A DNA stretch of 48,181 nucleotides, from positions 1 through 48,181 of the forward strand of contig NZ_LMUI01000007.1 of assembly GCF_009765995.1 (NCBI RefSeq), read 5' to 3'. The stretch comes from Methylocapsa sp. S129 (GTDB taxonomy: Bacteria; Pseudomonadota; Alphaproteobacteria; Rhizobiales; Beijerinckiaceae). Numbering within the stretch: position 1 is the first letter of the stretch; each line of letters starts with the position of its first letter. The position numbers and the translations under genes are program-made. Below are positions 32,435-43,190 of the stretch, piece after piece. The notes under the pieces are model-generated. The model was not told the DNA's origin, did not search any database, and worked only from the letters and a program-made list of their open reading frames with translations.

Positions 32435-33151
32435 TTGCTGGAACGTTCGTCGATTTCAACTTCCATGCACGCTTCCGGGCGCGCGCGCCCGATCGAATGG
32501 ATCGTCGCGCCCGGGGTCGTTGGCTATGCGGAAGCGGTCGCCGAAATGGAGGCCCGCGTGGCGGCGATCGCCGATGGCGAAGCCGCCGAGCGGGTCTGGC
32601 TCGTCGAGCATCCCGCGCTTTACACGGCAGGGACGAGCGCGCGCGAGGGCGATCTTCTCGATGCGCGCTTTCCCGTGCATCGCACCGGGCGCGGCGGACA
32701 ATTCACCTATCACGGGCCGGGGCAGCGGGTCGCCTATGTCATGCTCGATCTCAAGCGTCGGCGCCCCGATGTGCGCGCCTTCGTCGCGGCGCTGGAGGCC
32801 TGGTTGATCGAGACGCTGGCGGCGTTCGACATAACGGGCGAGCGGCGCGAGGATCGCGTCGGCGTCTGGGTTCCCCGCCCCGACAAGCCGGCGGGAATCG
32901 ACGGCGCCCCCGCCGAAGACAAGATCGCCGCTTTGGGCATTCGCGTGCGCCGCTGGGTGTCCTTCCACGGCGTCGCGCTCAATGTGGCGCCCGATCTCGC
33001 GCATTTTTCCGGCATCGTGCCCTGCGGCATCGCGCAGGCCCATTACGGCGTGACGAGCCTGCGCGATCTCGGGCTGAAGGCGACAATGAGCGACGCCGAC
33101 CGCGCTTTACGCGCGACCTTTGAAGCGCGGTTTGGCGAGACGACCGGCTGA
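32435..33151 (+). CDS. lipB: Octanoyltransferase (lipoate biosynthesis)
   Basis: Transfers octanoyl groups from acyl carrier protein to lipoyl domains, the first step of protein lipoylation. At 238 residues it carries all LipB hallmarks: [26 protein letters not shown], the catalytic Lys163 ([11 protein letters not shown]), SFHGVALNV and the catalytic Cys197 (IVPCGI). The TTG at 32435 directly follows the stop of the DUF2147 gene and uses its AAAGGGAAA as a ribosome binding site; an ATG at 32465 is the alternative. It converges on ald with a 28-bp gap. Confidence 0.93.
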   Translation: MLERSSISTSMHASGRARPIEWIVAPGVVGYAEAVAEMEARVAAIADGEAAERVWLVEHPALYTAGTSAREGDLLDARFPVHRTGRGGQFTYHGPGQRVAYVMLDLKRRRPDVRAFVAALEAWLIETLAAFDITGERREDRVGVWVPRPDKPAGIDGAPAEDKIAALGIRVRRWVSFHGVALNVAPDLAHFSGIVPCGIAQAHYGVTSLRDLGLKATMSDADRALRATFEARFGETTG

Positions 33152-33179
33152 AGCAACGGAAAAAGCCGCCGCCCTTCCC

Positions 33180-34295
33180 TTAGCCCAGGAACCCCGCCGC
33201 CGGCGTATAAGCGAGCCCATGCGCATCGGCGACCGGCTTGCACGCAATCTTGCCGTCGTGGACGTTGAGGCCGGCGCGCAGATAAAGATCGTCCTTCAGC
33301 GCCTGCTTCCAGCCTTTGTCGGCCAAAGCCAGCGCGAAAGGCAAAGTGGCGTTGTTGAGCGCGAAGGTGGAGGTGCGCGCGACCGCGCCCGGCATGTTGG
33401 CGACGCAATAATGCACGATGCCGTCGACGACATAAGTCGGGTTGGAATGGGTCGTCGCCTTCGACGTCTCACAGCAGCCGCCCTGATCGATCGCGACGTC
33501 GACGATGACGGCGCCGGGCTTCATCGTCGCCAGCATCGCGCGGGTGACGAGCTTGGGCGCGGCGGCCCCGGGAACCAGGACGGTGCCGATCAAAAGGTCA
33601 GCGCGCTTGACCAATTCCTCGATAGCCGCGCGCGTCGAAAAGATCGTGCGAACGCCCGTGCCGAACTGCGCGGACAGGCGGCGCAAGGCTTCGGCGGAAC
33701 GATCGACCACCACGACATTGGCGCCCATGCCGAGCGCGATCGTCGCGGCATGGGTGCCCGAGACGCCGCCGCCCAGGATGATGACTTCGGCGGCCGGCAC
33801 GCCGGGCACGCCGCCAAGCAGGATGCCTCGCCCGCCCGCCGCCTTCTCCAGCGCATGCGCGCCGACCTGCGGCGCGAGGCGCCCCGCGACTTCCGACATC
33901 GGGGTCAGCAGCGGCAAGCCGCCATAGGGCGAGGTGACTGTCTCATAGGCGATGCAGGTCGCGCCCGAAGCGACGAGATCCTCGGTCTGGGCGAGGTCGG
34001 GCGCGAGATGCAAATAGGTGAACAGGATCTGGCCGGGGCGGAGCTGCTTGCGCTCGGCGGCGAGCGGCTCCTTGACCTTCACCACCATTTCGGCGCGCGA
34101 GAAGATTTCGGCGGGGCCTTCGACGATCGTCGCTCCAGCCTGGACATATTCGGCGTCCGACAGGCCGGAGCCGATTCCCGCCGCCTTTTCGACGAGAACC
34201 TGATGGCCGTGATGCACGAGTTCGGCGGCCGATGACGGCGTCAAGCCGACGCGAAACTCATTGTCCTTGATTTCCTTGGGAACCCCGACCAGCAT
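33180..34295 (-). CDS. ald: Alanine dehydrogenase
   Basis: NAD-dependent interconversion of L-alanine and pyruvate plus ammonia. At exactly 371 residues, the standard length, it starts MLVGVPKEIKDNEFRVGLTP, with the substrate residues Arg15, Lys75 (VKVKEPL) and His96 (YLHLAPD), the NAD loop ILGGGVSGTHAA, and DVAIDQGGCCETSKATTH. GGAGGCGAAA precedes the ATG; the longer open frame to 34493 runs into the divergent regulator and is rejected. The Lrp/AsnC gene reads away from it across a 124-bp gap, a classical arrangement for alanine-responsive control. Confidence 0.95.
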   Translation of the reverse strand: MLVGVPKEIKDNEFRVGLTPSSAAELVHHGHQVLVEKAAGIGSGLSDAEYVQAGATIVEGPAEIFSRAEMVVKVKEPLAAERKQLRPGQILFTYLHLAPDLAQTEDLVASGATCIAYETVTSPYGGLPLLTPMSEVAGRLAPQVGAHALEKAAGGRGILLGGVPGVPAAEVIILGGGVSGTHAATIALGMGANVVVVDRSAEALRRLSAQFGTGVRTIFSTRAAIEELVKRADLLIGTVLVPGAAAPKLVTRAMLATMKPGAVIVDVAIDQGGCCETSKATTHSNPTYVVDGIVHYCVANMPGAVARTSTFALNNATLPFALALADKGWKQALKDDLYLRAGLNVHDGKIACKPVADAHGLAYTPAAGFLG

Positions 34296-34419
34296 TTTCG
34301 CCTCCACGACAGAATATGACGATAATCCCCGCTTCCACGCGCAATGTCCCACGATTTTCGAGACAAAACCCTCATTGGATGGCAGATTATGCGGCGGAAG
34401 ACGTAAATAGAGAAATTTT
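34296..34419. promoter_or_regulatory. Divergent promoter region ald / Lrp-type regulator
   Basis: A comparatively AT-rich 124-bp stretch between divergent start codons, including an A/T-rich run next to the regulator start (GTAAATAGAGAAATTTTATG). Lrp/AsnC proteins favour such sites, but no clear repeated operator can be defined by eye. Confidence 0.45.
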
Positions 34420-34887
34420 ATGCGTATAGAAGATATCGACGACCGCGACCGCGCCATCCTGCGCGAATTGATGCGCGAGGGGCGGCTGACCAATGCCGAG
34501 CTCGCCGAGCGCGTTCACCTGTCGCCTTCGGCCTGTCTGCGCCGCGTGCGCATGCTGGAGGAAAGCGGACTGATCGCCGGCTATGTCATGGTGCTCGATC
34601 CGGCCGCCGCCGGCCTGCCCGGCGCCGCCTTCGTGTTCGTGACGCTCGACCAGCAGGGCCGCGCCATGCTCGATCGCTTCGAGGCCGACGTGCGCCGGCA
34701 CGCCGAGATCATCGAATGCTACCTACTCGCCGGCTCGGCCGATTACCTCCTGCGCATCGCCTATCGCGACGCGCGCGATTTCGAGCGCATCCATACCGAC
34801 ATCCTGACCCAGCTCCCCGGCGTCTCGCGCGTGCAATCGACGCTGGCGCTGCGGACCGTAAAGAAGACGACGGCATTGCCGGTTTGA
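34420..34887 (+). CDS. Lrp/AsnC family transcriptional regulator
   Basis: A 155-residue regulator with an N-terminal helix-turn-helix (DDRDRAILRELMREGRLTNAELAERVHLSPSACLRRVRML; two adjacent helices of the family) and a C-terminal RAM ligand-binding domain (AFVFVTLD.., ..IIECYLLAGSADYLLRI..). Its divergence from ald makes it the probable alanine-responsive regulator of that gene, comparable to AldR. The ATG lies in an AT-rich leader with no strong purine-rich site except AGAGAAA. Ends in a short basic tail. Confidence 0.9.
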   Translation: MRIEDIDDRDRAILRELMREGRLTNAELAERVHLSPSACLRRVRMLEESGLIAGYVMVLDPAAAGLPGAAFVFVTLDQQGRAMLDRFEADVRRHAEIIECYLLAGSADYLLRIAYRDARDFERIHTDILTQLPGVSRVQSTLALRTVKKTTALPV

Positions 34888-34987
34888 AGCGGCGCCAGGC
34901 GACCGATTGCGCAGGCGGCGCGACAAGCGCTTAAGATGAGCCGCGCCATGCGCCGGCGCAACGTGGTTGTTGGGGGACGAGACCGAA

Positions 34988-37831
34988 ATGGACGATTTCA
35001 TTCTGCTCGGCCTGATCGGCATTGTTTTCCTGCTGCTCGGCCCTATCGGCTTCTTCCTGACGCTCGGCGCCCGTTCCCGCCTGAGAAATGTCGAAGCCCA
35101 ATTGGCGACGCTTCTCGCGCGCGCCCCGGCTCAAGAGCTCGTCAAGAGCGATAGAGTCTCGCGCGAAAGCGCTGGCGCCGTCCCCCTCGCGCCGACCCTG
35201 CCCCTGCCGCCCAAGCCGGACAGCACGATCGAGACGATGGAGCAAATACGGCTGGCGCTCACGAAGAGTGACCCGCAGCCGGCTTCGGCTTCAGAGGGGG
35301 CCTCTACAGATGGAGCGTCTGTCGATGAAGCCGCGACGACGCCCGCACCCGCCGCTTCTGAGCCCGTCGACCAGGCCGTGCGGCTTCCCGCGGCGCCGGT
35401 CAGGAAAATCGGCATCGAGGAAAGGCTTGGCGCGCATTGGGCGGTGATCGTCGGCGGCGTCGCGCTGGCGTTTGGCGCTCTGCTGCTGGTCAAATATTCG
35501 ATCGAACAAGGATTTTTCGGCCCCGGCCTGCGCGTCGCCGGCGGACTTCTGCTGGCCCTCGCCTTAGTGGCGGCGGGCGAATATTTGCGCCGTAAGGAGC
35601 GGCCGGGCGAAGAAGCGGCCCAGGCCGCGCCGATCCCCTCTGTGCTGACGGGCGCCGGCACAGTCGCCGCCTTCGGCTCGCTTTACGCCGCCCACGCGCT
35701 TTATGGCTTCATCGGCCCCGGCCCCGCCTTCTTGCTGATGGGCGTCGTCGGCGTTGCGACCATGTTCGCAGCGGCGCTGCATGGCCCGGCGCTCGCCGGC
35801 CTCGGACTGATCGGCGCGCTCGGCGCGCCCTTGCTGGTGACGTCGACGGAGCCCAATCCCTGGCCGGTCGTGCCCTATGTCGCCATCGTCTGCGCGGCGG
35901 CCTATGGCCTGGCGCGCATCCGGCGCTGGCTCTGGCTGGCGATCGCGGCCGCCATCGGCGCGGCGATCTGGCAGGGCCTGTTTTTGCTGAATCTCAACGG
36001 GATCAACAGCATCGACTTCACCCTCGCCAGCTTCGCCCATCTGGTTATCGAGACAGCGCTCGTCATCGTGGTTTTCGCGCTCACGCCGCATTGGATGGTC
36101 CCGCAAGGCGAACAGCGCACCGACTCGATCGCTTCGGAGGCGATGCTCGGCTGCGCCGCAATTGCGTGCCTCGTCCTTGGCGTCGCGTCGCAATATGCCG
36201 GCTCCGGTCCGGGCTGGATCGTCGCCGCCGCGCTTGTCGCTGCGATGCTGGGCCTGACCGGAACGCGCCTGCCCGCCGTCGCCGCCGCTAGCGCCGCCGC
36301 CGGCCTCGTCATTCTGGCGGCATTGGCGAGTTGGGGTACTTACAGCGGGCTGGTCGTCGATCCCTATTCCTTCTTCGCGCAATGGCCGACGATGGACGCC
36401 GAGCGCCTGTTCGTCAGCTTCGGCCTGATCGCCTCGATCGCCCTCAGCGCGCTGAGCTTCTGGCGGCTGCTCAGCCCGACGCCCTTGTCCTTCGCCAAAT
36501 CGGCGATCTATGCGGGCGCCGGGGCGCTGACGCCGCTCGCGGCGGTGTCGATCCTTTATCTCAGACTGACGCATTTCGAGGCGAGCGCGCCGCTCGCCGC
36601 CGTCGCCGCTGGAATCGCCGCGGCGATGGCGGTCGGCGCCGCAATCTTCATGCAGCGCAGAACCGAGCGCGCGTCGCCGGCGATCGAGCTCGGCCTCGGC
36701 GCGCTTGCCGCCGGCGCCATCGCGGCGCTGTCGCTCGGCTTCGTTTTCGAATTGTCGGAGGGCACGCTGACCGTCGCGCTGGCGCTCGCCGCATTAGGTT
36801 GCGCGCTGGTCGCGGATCGGCTCGCCATTCCCGCCTTGCGCTGGTGCGTGCTGGGCCTCGGGCTCGCCGTCGCCGGACGCTTTCTCTACGAGCCGCGCAT
36901 CGTCGGCGACGCGCTCGGCAAGACGATTATCTTCAATTGGCTGCTGTTCGGCTATGGCGTTCCCGCCCTCGCCTTCGGACTGGCCGCGCGGATCATGCGT
37001 CGTTCCGCCGAGGACGCGCCAATGCGCGTCGCGCAGGCTCTGTCGATCCTGTGCAGCGCGCTGCTGGTCTCGTTTGAAATCCGTCATGCGCTGAACAGCG
37101 GCGATCCCTTCGCGCCGACCAGCGGCCTGATCGAACAAGGGCTGTTCGCGATCGTCGGCATTCTCTTTTCCGCGATCCTGATGGAGCTCAATGCGCGGCG
37201 CGCCGACCCGCTCTATTTCTATGCATCGCTTGGCTTCGGCGCGCTGACGCTGGCGCAGGCGCTCGCTGGCCTGTTGCTGTGGCAAAATCCTTACATTTCG
37301 GGCGAACCGGTCGAAGGCGGCGGCGTATTCAACGGTCTCGTTCTCGGTTATTTGCTGCCGGCCGCCGCCGCCGCGATTCTCGCCATCCGCGCGCGCGGTC
37401 GTCCGCCCGAATGGCGGCGCATGGCGGCGGCGGCCGCGGCGATCCTCTTGCTGTTCGCCTATGTCAATCTGGAGCTGCGGCGGCTGTTTCAGGGCGGCCC
37501 GGCGATCGGCTATGATTTGTCGACCAGCGACGGCGAATTCTACGCCTATTCGGCACTGTGGCTCGGGCTCGGCATCCTCCTGCTCGCCTATGGAATCGTC
37601 ACCCATTCGAAGCCGGCGCGGCTCGCCTCCGCGGCGCTGGTGTCGCTGACGGTGGTCAAGGTCTTCCTGCTCGATCTGGCCGGCCTTGAAGGCGTCTTGC
37701 GCGCGCTGTCCTTCCTCGGCCTTGGCGCCGCGCTGATCGGCATCGGCCTCGTTTACCAGAAGCTCGTCTTCGCGCACCGCCCCGAGGAGGACGCCGAGGC
37801 GAAGACGGCTGCGCCGCCCGCCGAGATATGA
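34988..37831 (+). CDS. Large polytopic membrane protein, DUF2339 family
   Basis: A 947-residue inner-membrane protein. After one N-terminal span ([20 protein letters not shown]) comes a soluble, Pro/Ala-rich stretch with coiled-coil character (about 30-145), then [30 protein letters not shown] (family signature; two blocks), followed by more than twenty further hydrophobic segments to the C-terminus. DUF2339 proteins are predicted membrane proteins with no proven activity. The ATG at 34988 is preferred to a TTG at 34967. It lies upstream of xseB by 34 bp, possibly cotranscribed. Confidence 0.85.
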   Translation: MDDFILLGLIGIVFLLLGPIGFFLTLGARSRLRNVEAQLATLLARAPAQELVKSDRVSRESAGAVPLAPTLPLPPKPDSTIETMEQIRLALTKSDPQPASASEGASTDGASVDEAATTPAPAASEPVDQAVRLPAAPVRKIGIEERLGAHWAVIVGGVALAFGALLLVKYSIEQGFFGPGLRVAGGLLLALALVAAGEYLRRKERPGEEAAQAAPIPSVLTGAGTVAAFGSLYAAHALYGFIGPGPAFLLMGVVGVATMFAAALHGPALAGLGLIGALGAPLLVTSTEPNPWPVVPYVAIVCAAAYGLARIRRWLWLAIAAAIGAAIWQGLFLLNLNGINSIDFTLASFAHLVIETALVIVVFALTPHWMVPQGEQRTDSIASEAMLGCAAIACLVLGVASQYAGSGPGWIVAAALVAAMLGLTGTRLPAVAAASAAAGLVILAALASWGTYSGLVVDPYSFFAQWPTMDAERLFVSFGLIASIALSALSFWRLLSPTPLSFAKSAIYAGAGALTPLAAVSILYLRLTHFEASAPLAAVAAGIAAAMAVGAAIFMQRRTERASPAIELGLGALAAGAIAALSLGFVFELSEGTLTVALALAALGCALVADRLAIPALRWCVLGLGLAVAGRFLYEPRIVGDALGKTIIFNWLLFGYGVPALAFGLAARIMRRSAEDAPMRVAQALSILCSALLVSFEIRHALNSGDPFAPTSGLIEQGLFAIVGILFSAILMELNARRADPLYFYASLGFGALTLAQALAGLLLWQNPYISGEPVEGGGVFNGLVLGYLLPAAAAAILAIRARGRPPEWRRMAAAAAAILLLFAYVNLELRRLFQGGPAIGYDLSTSDGEFYAYSALWLGLGILLLAYGIVTHSKPARLASAALVSLTVVKVFLLDLAGLEGVLRALSFLGLGAALIGIGLVYQKLVFAHRPEEDAEAKTAAPPAEI

Positions 37832-37865
37832 TAGGAGGGCGCGACTCCATGTAAAAGGCCGCCCT

Positions 37866-38114
37866 GTGACCGACACGCCCGCCGATATCGCCAAACTGCC
37901 CTTCGAAGCGGCGCTCGCCGAACTCGAGGCCATCGTCGAAAAGCTTGAGAAAGGCGCTGTGGCGCTTGAGGAATCGATCAAGATCTATGAGCGCGGCGAA
38001 GCGCTGAAAGCCCATTGCGATAAATTGCTGAAGAATGCTGAGATGCGGATCGAAAAGATTACGCTCAGCGCCGACGGCAAGCCGAAAGGAACTGAGCCGT
38101 TGGATGCGGGCTAG
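37866..38114 (+). CDS. xseB: Exodeoxyribonuclease VII small subunit
   Basis: An 82-residue helical protein, the small subunit that binds the XseA catalytic chain of exonuclease VII, which degrades single-stranded DNA in repair. The family core is intact: [41 protein letters not shown] and AEMRIEKI. The start is GTG. xseA is not in the window; separation of the two subunit genes is common. Confidence 0.93.
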   Translation: MTDTPADIAKLPFEAALAELEAIVEKLEKGAVALEESIKIYERGEALKAHCDKLLKNAEMRIEKITLSADGKPKGTEPLDAG

Positions 38115-38291
38115 AGGAGACGCCAGAAGACTTTGCGATGCTCCGCCGGCCGAGAACGTTTGCTTTCAACACAATCCACCCGACGCGGATTCTCGCACGC
38201 GACGCATCCTTCGCCTCGACCCTGAACAGTCCGGTCACCCCGCGCGTCGGCGCCTCCGCGATCGACGCGCTGTTTTCACACTCGCGCGGCT

Positions 38292-38963
38292 TTATTGGCT
38301 ATATGCGCAACTGCAGACCTTGCGAATATGGCGATAGACCGTGGTCGGCACCTGCTCGGTCCGTTGATAGGTCTGATAGGTCGTCACCGGAACCTGGACC
38401 TGGGTCGTGACCGCCCGATAGCTCATCACGGGCACATAATGGGTCTGTTCCTCGGTGCGGTAGGAGCGCACCGGAACCGTATATTCCCTTGTCACCGGAC
38501 GGTAGACAGTGGTCGGAACCGTATAAGTGTGGGAATACGTCTGCGGCGCGTAGGAATAAGCCTGCGATTCATTGGAATAGGTCTGCGGCGCGGCGGCATA
38601 GGTCGGGGCCGCATAACCTTCCGAATAAGCCGGCGCGGCCTGCTGCGTTTCATAACCTCCGGCATATCCATTGTCGGAATAAGACGTCGCGGCGCCGTAG
38701 AGCGCTCCCCCGGCGAGATAGCCGGCGCCATTGTAACCATAGCGGGATTCGCGTTCATGATAATAGCGTAGCCCGCCAACGGGGCGATAATCGCCGCCCA
38801 TCCGTCGATAGCCGCCGGCGGCGTAACCGCCATGGCCGTAGCCGGGCGAGGCGTAAGAATGGCCGTGGCCGGGGAGCCAACCGGCCTCGGCGTCGATGGC
38901 GAGCGTCAGAGAAGATAGGAGAGCGAGCGCGCCGATCCCTGCGAGTCTGTAAATGGGACGCAT
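38292..38963 (-). CDS. Exported Tyr/Gly-rich protein with repeated VPVxxYR motifs
   Basis: A 223-residue protein, unknown family. Residues 1-27 are a signal peptide (..TLAIDAEA). The next 70 residues are Gly/Tyr/His-rich (GHGHSYASPGYGHGGYAAGG), then an Ala/Tyr/Ser segment with repeats of APQTYS. The last 90 residues hold about six short repeats of the type (T/V)VP(V/T)..YR.VT. A CSC motif is near the end. The composition suggests an unfolded or beta-rich surface or cell-wall-like structural protein with cross-linkable Tyr. The ATG at 38963 opens the signal peptide. It converges on xseB with 177 bp between, in which I see nothing. Confidence 0.65.
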   Translation of the reverse strand: MRPIYRLAGIGALALLSSLTLAIDAEAGWLPGHGHSYASPGYGHGGYAAGGYRRMGGDYRPVGGLRYYHERESRYGYNGAGYLAGGALYGAATSYSDNGYAGGYETQQAAPAYSEGYAAPTYAAAPQTYSNESQAYSYAPQTYSHTYTVPTTVYRPVTREYTVPVRSYRTEEQTHYVPVMSYRAVTTQVQVPVTTYQTYQRTEQVPTTVYRHIRKVCSCAYSQ

Positions 38964-39095
38964 GAGAGAACCCCTGTCGCGATTTAGGTCGTCGAAACCG
39001 GCGCCGCCGGGCTCTCCGTCCAATTCTGAGACGCGCGATGGCGTCGACGTCAGGATGTTGCAAACCTCGTTCCGGACATAGCCGCGCCGGCGGCG

Positions 39096-40097
39096 TCAGT
39101 CGGCGCCAGCCGCCTGCGCGTCTGTGGAGCGTACGGGATCGCTCGTCGCATACCGCCGCGCCAACGCAGCGCAGACCATCAATTGGATCTGATGGAACAG
39201 CATCAGCGGCAGCACGATCATGCCGACTTGGGCGAGCGGAAAGAGGACGCCCGCCATCGGCACGCCGCTCGCAAGACTCTTCTTCGAGCCGCAGAAGACG
39301 ATGACGATCTCGTCGGCGCGGTTGAAGCCGAGTCGCCGCGCGACGATGACGGTCGCCAGCAGGACGATTGCGAGAAGAACCGCGCAAACGATCAGCAGTT
39401 TGATCAGATCGCCCGCCCCGAGCACATGCCACAGCCCGTTGGCGACAGCCTCGGAGAAGGCGAGATAGACGACGAGCAGGATCGAGCCGCGATCGACAAA
39501 GCCGAGCGCGGCGCGATGGCGCGCGACAAAGGCGCCGATCCAAGGGCGCAAGAAGTGGCCGGCGAGGAACGGCAACAGCAATTGCAGGATGATCGCGCCG
39601 ACCGCGTCGAGCGAAACGCCGCCCTTGAGATTCATCAAAAGCGCGACCAGCGCCGGCGTCAGGAAAATGCCGACGAAATTGGACAGCGAGGCGCTGCATA
39701 CGGCGGCCGCGACATTGCCATGCGCGATCGAGGTGAAGGCGATCGAGGATTGCACCGTCGATGGCAGCAGGCACAGAAACAACAGGCCGACGAGCAAAGA
39801 TTCCGGCAGCACGCCGCCCAGCGCATGGCGTAAGCCAAGCCCGAGCAGCGGAAACAGCACAAAAGTCGCCGCGAGCACGATTAGATGCAGGCGCCAGTGC
39901 AGCGCCCCCGCCAGCGCCGCCTCGCGCGATAGACGTGCGCCGTGCAGGAAAAACAGCAGCGCGATCGCGAAAATGGTCAGGATATGCACGGCTGCCGCCG
40001 CCGAGCCGACTGCCGGAAGAAGGCTCGCGACGACGACCGTCGCCACGATGGCGAGCGTGAAATTATCCGGCCTAAACGCCGCAAGCGAACGCAGCAA
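39096..40097 (-). CDS. Bile acid:sodium symporter (SBF-like, YfeH type) transporter
   Basis: A 333-residue inner-membrane protein with nine to ten hydrophobic spans. Family segments include FFLHGARLSREA, LFLCLLPSTVQSSIAFTSIAHGN (the characteristic SS..T region split over two blocks) and IVFCGSKKSLASGVPMA. YfeH-like members are predicted sodium-coupled carriers of organic anions, mostly without known substrates. The TTG start follows GAGAGG. It is the last gene of the thrS-DUF429 unit, 65 bp behind the DUF429 gene. Confidence 0.88.
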   Translation of the reverse strand: MLRSLAAFRPDNFTLAIVATVVVASLLPAVGSAAAAVHILTIFAIALLFFLHGARLSREAALAGALHWRLHLIVLAATFVLFPLLGLGLRHALGGVLPESLLVGLLFLCLLPSTVQSSIAFTSIAHGNVAAAVCSASLSNFVGIFLTPALVALLMNLKGGVSLDAVGAIILQLLLPFLAGHFLRPWIGAFVARHRAALGFVDRGSILLVVYLAFSEAVANGLWHVLGAGDLIKLLIVCAVLLAIVLLATVIVARRLGFNRADEIVIVFCGSKKSLASGVPMAGVLFPLAQVGMIVLPLMLFHQIQLMVCAALARRYATSDPVRSTDAQAAGAD

Positions 40098-40162
40098 AGG
40101 AACCTCTCAATCTCCAGCCCGCGCTCTTTGCATCCGATCCGTTTCGGATGCGTCTGCGAGGC

Positions 40163-40957
40163 TCAATGAACGTTCGCCCAAGTTTCCTTGGGAACCCAGA
40201 TCGCCGAATCCTCGTCGCCGAACGCTTCGGCGGCATTCTCGAGGATTGTCGTTCCAACCCAGGCGGCGACAATCGCGTCGATCATATCTTCGACGGGCTT
40301 CAAAGCGCTGAAAGTCGCGGGCCGTTCGACATCGACGGTATCGAGAACGCCTGCGACGACCTCGTCAAGCCGTTGCGCAATCTTTCGCAACTCGCCGCGG
40401 ACGTTCGAAAGCCTCTCTCCCGGCGAGGCGCCGCGCCAATAGATACTTGTCTTCGCCACTTTGTATTTGACGCGCATAGGGACGGCCATCAGTCGCAGCA
40501 GAGCCGGATGGGGATAGATTTCCGCGAGCGTCCATGGATGAGCCGGAGACGTCAAGGTCTTGAGCCGATAGCCCCGGGCCTTGCAATGCTCATGAAGCTG
40601 ATCGCTCACTTTGCCCGGGCGAACCGCCGATGGCGAATGGGTCGCGCATTTGGCGGCGCCAAAGCGGCTCGACACCTTGATGTCCGAAGCGCGGCGGCCT
40701 GTAATCGGATGGCGCGACAGCGGCATGTCGACCGCGATGAGATCGGGCAAACGGCCGCCAAGCATGCGCTCGGCGCAGACGATGGCGAAATCGAGACCGG
40801 ACTCCTTCGCCGCCTCCAGGCTGGACGCGCACGCAAAATCCTGAATATTCGATGCCGCGGCCCCCAGCCGCCAATGCGCGCCGACCTTTTCGATCAGCGC
40901 GAATCCGCTCGGATTGTGTCTCGTCCACGCCGCGTCGATTCCCAGCACGGCGACCAT
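40163..40957 (-). CDS. DUF429 domain protein (RNase H-like fold)
   Basis: A 264-residue protein beginning MVAVLGIDAAWTRHNPSGFAL, with an Asp at the position typical of RNase H-like/actin-like folds. It continues with LIAVDMPLSRHPITGRRASD, a signature of DUF429, and YPHPALLRL, and ends in helices. Acidic residues in the first strand and in VDMPL would form a metal site in a nuclease-like fold, but no activity is established. It starts 6 bp after the thrS stop and is therefore cotranscribed with it. Confidence 0.82.
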   Translation of the reverse strand: MVAVLGIDAAWTRHNPSGFALIEKVGAHWRLGAAASNIQDFACASSLEAAKESGLDFAIVCAERMLGGRLPDLIAVDMPLSRHPITGRRASDIKVSSRFGAAKCATHSPSAVRPGKVSDQLHEHCKARGYRLKTLTSPAHPWTLAEIYPHPALLRLMAVPMRVKYKVAKTSIYWRGASPGERLSNVRGELRKIAQRLDEVVAGVLDTVDVERPATFSALKPVEDMIDAIVAAWVGTTILENAAEAFGDEDSAIWVPKETWANVH

Positions 40958-40963
40958 GGCGCC

Positions 40964-42964
40964 TTAAGCCGCCCTATCCGCCGCCTGTTCCGCCTTGATG
41001 TCGGGCGGCATCGCTTCTTCGATCAGCGCCGCAAGCGCCTCATCAAGCGTCGATGCGCGCTGCTCGTTGGAACCAAGCCGGCGTATCGAGACGGTGCGTT
41101 CCGTCGCCTCCTTGCGGCCGACGACGACCAGCGCCGGAACCTTGGCCAGCGAATGTTCGCGCACCTTGTAGCTGATCTTCTCGTTGCGCAGATCGCCCTC
41201 GACTCTCAGGCCACGCTTGCGCGCTTTGGCGATGATCTCCATCGCGTAATCGTCGGCTTCCTGCGTGATCGTGCAGACGACGATCTGCAGGGGCGCGAGC
41301 CAGAGCGGCAGAAGGCCCGCATGGTGCTCAAGCAATATGCCGATGAAGCGCTCCAGCGAGCCGCAGATCGCGCGGTGCACCATCACCGGCGTTGTCTTCT
41401 CGCTGGCCGCCGAAATGTAGAAGGCGCCGAAACGTTCGGGCAGGTTGAAGTCGACCTGGGTCGTGCCGCATTGCCAGTCGCGGCCGATCGCGTCGCGCAG
41501 CACATATTCGAATTTCGGCCCGTAGAAGGCGCCCTCGCCCGGATTGAGCATCGTCGTCACGACATTGCCGTGCCGCGCCTTGATCTCCTCAAGAACGCGC
41601 AGCATCACCGCCTCGGCGTGATCCCACGCCGCATCCGTGCCGACGCGCTTTTCAGGCCGCGTCGAAAGCTTCACGATGATCTTGTCGAAGCCGAAATCGT
41701 GATAGACCGACAGGATCAGCTCGTTGATCTTATGGCATTCGGCGGCAAGCTGTTCTTCGGTGCAGAAGATATGCGCGTCGTCCTGCGTGAAGGCGCGCAC
41801 CCGCATCACGCCATGCAGCGCGCCCGAGGGCTCGTAGCGATGGACCATGCCAAATTCTGCGAAGCGCAGCGGCAATTCGCGATAAGAGCGCAAACCGTTT
41901 TTGAATATCTGCACATGGCCCGGGCAGTTCATGGGTTTCAACGCATAGATGCGCTCGTCCTCGGTCTCGGCATCGTCGCCGGCCGGCCGCGCCATGAACA
42001 TGTTCTCGCGGTACCACTGCCAGTGGCCGGAGATTTCCCACATATGCTTGTCGAGCACCTGCGGCGCGTTGACTTCCTGATAGTCGGCAGCAAGGCGCCG
42101 CCGCATATAGGCGATCAACGTCTGGAATAAAGTCCAGCCCTTCGGATGCCAGAAAATGGCGCCCGGGCCCTCTTCCTGGAAGTGGAACAGGTCCATTTCC
42201 CGCGCCAGCTTGCGATGGTCGCGTTTCTCGGCTTCCTCGATCTGCTTGAGATAGGCGTCGAGATCGGGTTTGCTCGCGAAAGCCGTCGCATAGATGCGCG
42301 ACAGCATCGGCTTGGTGGAATCGCCGCGCCAATAGGCGCCCGCCACTTTCATCAGCTTAAACGCGTCGCCGATCTTGCCCGTCGAGGTCATATGCGGGCC
42401 GCGGCAGAGGTCGAGCCAGTCGCCCTGAGCGTAGATTTTCAAGCTTTGGTCGGCGGGAATCGCGTCGATCAGCTCGATCTTGAACGCCTCGCCCTTCTTC
42501 TCGAAGAAATTCTTGGCCTCGTCGCGGCTCCATACCTGTTTGGTGAACGGCTTGTCGCGCGCGATAATCTCGCGCATGCGTTTCTCGATCGCCGGAAAGT
42601 CTTCGGGCGTGAAGGGCGTTGCGCGGAAAAAGTCGTAATAGAAGCCGTTCTCGATCACCGGCCCGATCGTCACCTGCGTATCCGGCCACAAAGACTGCAC
42701 CGCTTCGGCCAGAACATGCGCGGAATCGTGGCGGATGAGTTCAAGCGAACGCGGGTCTTCGCGCGTGACGAACTCGATCGTAGCGTCCCTGTCGACCGGA
42801 TCGGAAAGGTCGCTCAAGACCCCGTCGAGCACCATCGCGACGGTGCGTTTGGCGAGCGAGGGCGAAATGGATTTGGCGATATCGAGGCCGGAAATCCCCG
42901 CCTCAAAGGCGCGCTTCGCGCCATCCTTGAAAGTCACGTCGATCAAAGCATCCTCCTTGCTCAC
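40964..42964 (-). CDS. thrS: Threonine--tRNA ligase
   Basis: Charges tRNA-Thr with threonine. The 666-residue protein has an N-terminal TGS domain (1-65), an editing domain with the HxxxH motif H79-D-S-A-H83, the class II catalytic core with [28 protein letters not shown] (motif 2) and the motif 3 region near [17 protein letters not shown], and a C-terminal anticodon-binding domain with VVVGRKEA. Length and architecture are standard. It heads the operon with the DUF429 and SBF-like genes. Confidence 0.97.
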   Translation of the reverse strand: MSKEDALIDVTFKDGAKRAFEAGISGLDIAKSISPSLAKRTVAMVLDGVLSDLSDPVDRDATIEFVTREDPRSLELIRHDSAHVLAEAVQSLWPDTQVTIGPVIENGFYYDFFRATPFTPEDFPAIEKRMREIIARDKPFTKQVWSRDEAKNFFEKKGEAFKIELIDAIPADQSLKIYAQGDWLDLCRGPHMTSTGKIGDAFKLMKVAGAYWRGDSTKPMLSRIYATAFASKPDLDAYLKQIEEAEKRDHRKLAREMDLFHFQEEGPGAIFWHPKGWTLFQTLIAYMRRRLAADYQEVNAPQVLDKHMWEISGHWQWYRENMFMARPAGDDAETEDERIYALKPMNCPGHVQIFKNGLRSYRELPLRFAEFGMVHRYEPSGALHGVMRVRAFTQDDAHIFCTEEQLAAECHKINELILSVYHDFGFDKIIVKLSTRPEKRVGTDAAWDHAEAVMLRVLEEIKARHGNVVTTMLNPGEGAFYGPKFEYVLRDAIGRDWQCGTTQVDFNLPERFGAFYISAASEKTTPVMVHRAICGSLERFIGILLEHHAGLLPLWLAPLQIVVCTITQEADDYAMEIIAKARKRGLRVEGDLRNEKISYKVREHSLAKVPALVVVGRKEATERTVSIRRLGSNEQRASTLDEALAALIEEAMPPDIKAEQAADRAA

Positions 42965-43095
42965 TCGCCGATACCAATCGGCGTAAGCGTGGTGTGGAGG
43001 AGCGATATAAACGCGGCGCGCGGCGAGGGCAATGGGTTTGCGGGACCTCAGGGCCGCGCTTTGCGGTCGATCTTCTCAAGCTCCTCGCAATCCAG

Positions 43096-43118
43096 GACGG
43101 ACCCCCGGGGGATCCGTC
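43096..43118. repeat. GC-rich inverted repeat upstream of thrS
   Basis: GACGGA-CCCCC followed directly by GGGGG-(A)-TCCGTC pairs over 11 bp with one bulged A and no loop. It lies about 130 bp before the thrS start, in the gap behind the GST gene. It may be a terminator of unseen transcripts or a leader structure of thrS; no T-tract is present. Confidence 0.4.
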
Positions 43119-43190
43119 TTGAACCGGTTTTCTCCCTTCTTTGGAATCTCCGAAGGCGGTCCCGCGCACCGCCCTGCTTCATCCCGCTCT

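Noticed and set aside
35564-36574. 336-codon minus-strand frame within the DUF2339 gene
   Set aside because: Very Arg/Gln-rich shadow of a transmembrane-coding sequence; no start signals.
40148-42130. 660-codon plus-strand open frame opposite DUF429 and thrS
   Set aside because: It crosses two well-recognised genes on the other strand and has no coherent domain; a composition artefact.
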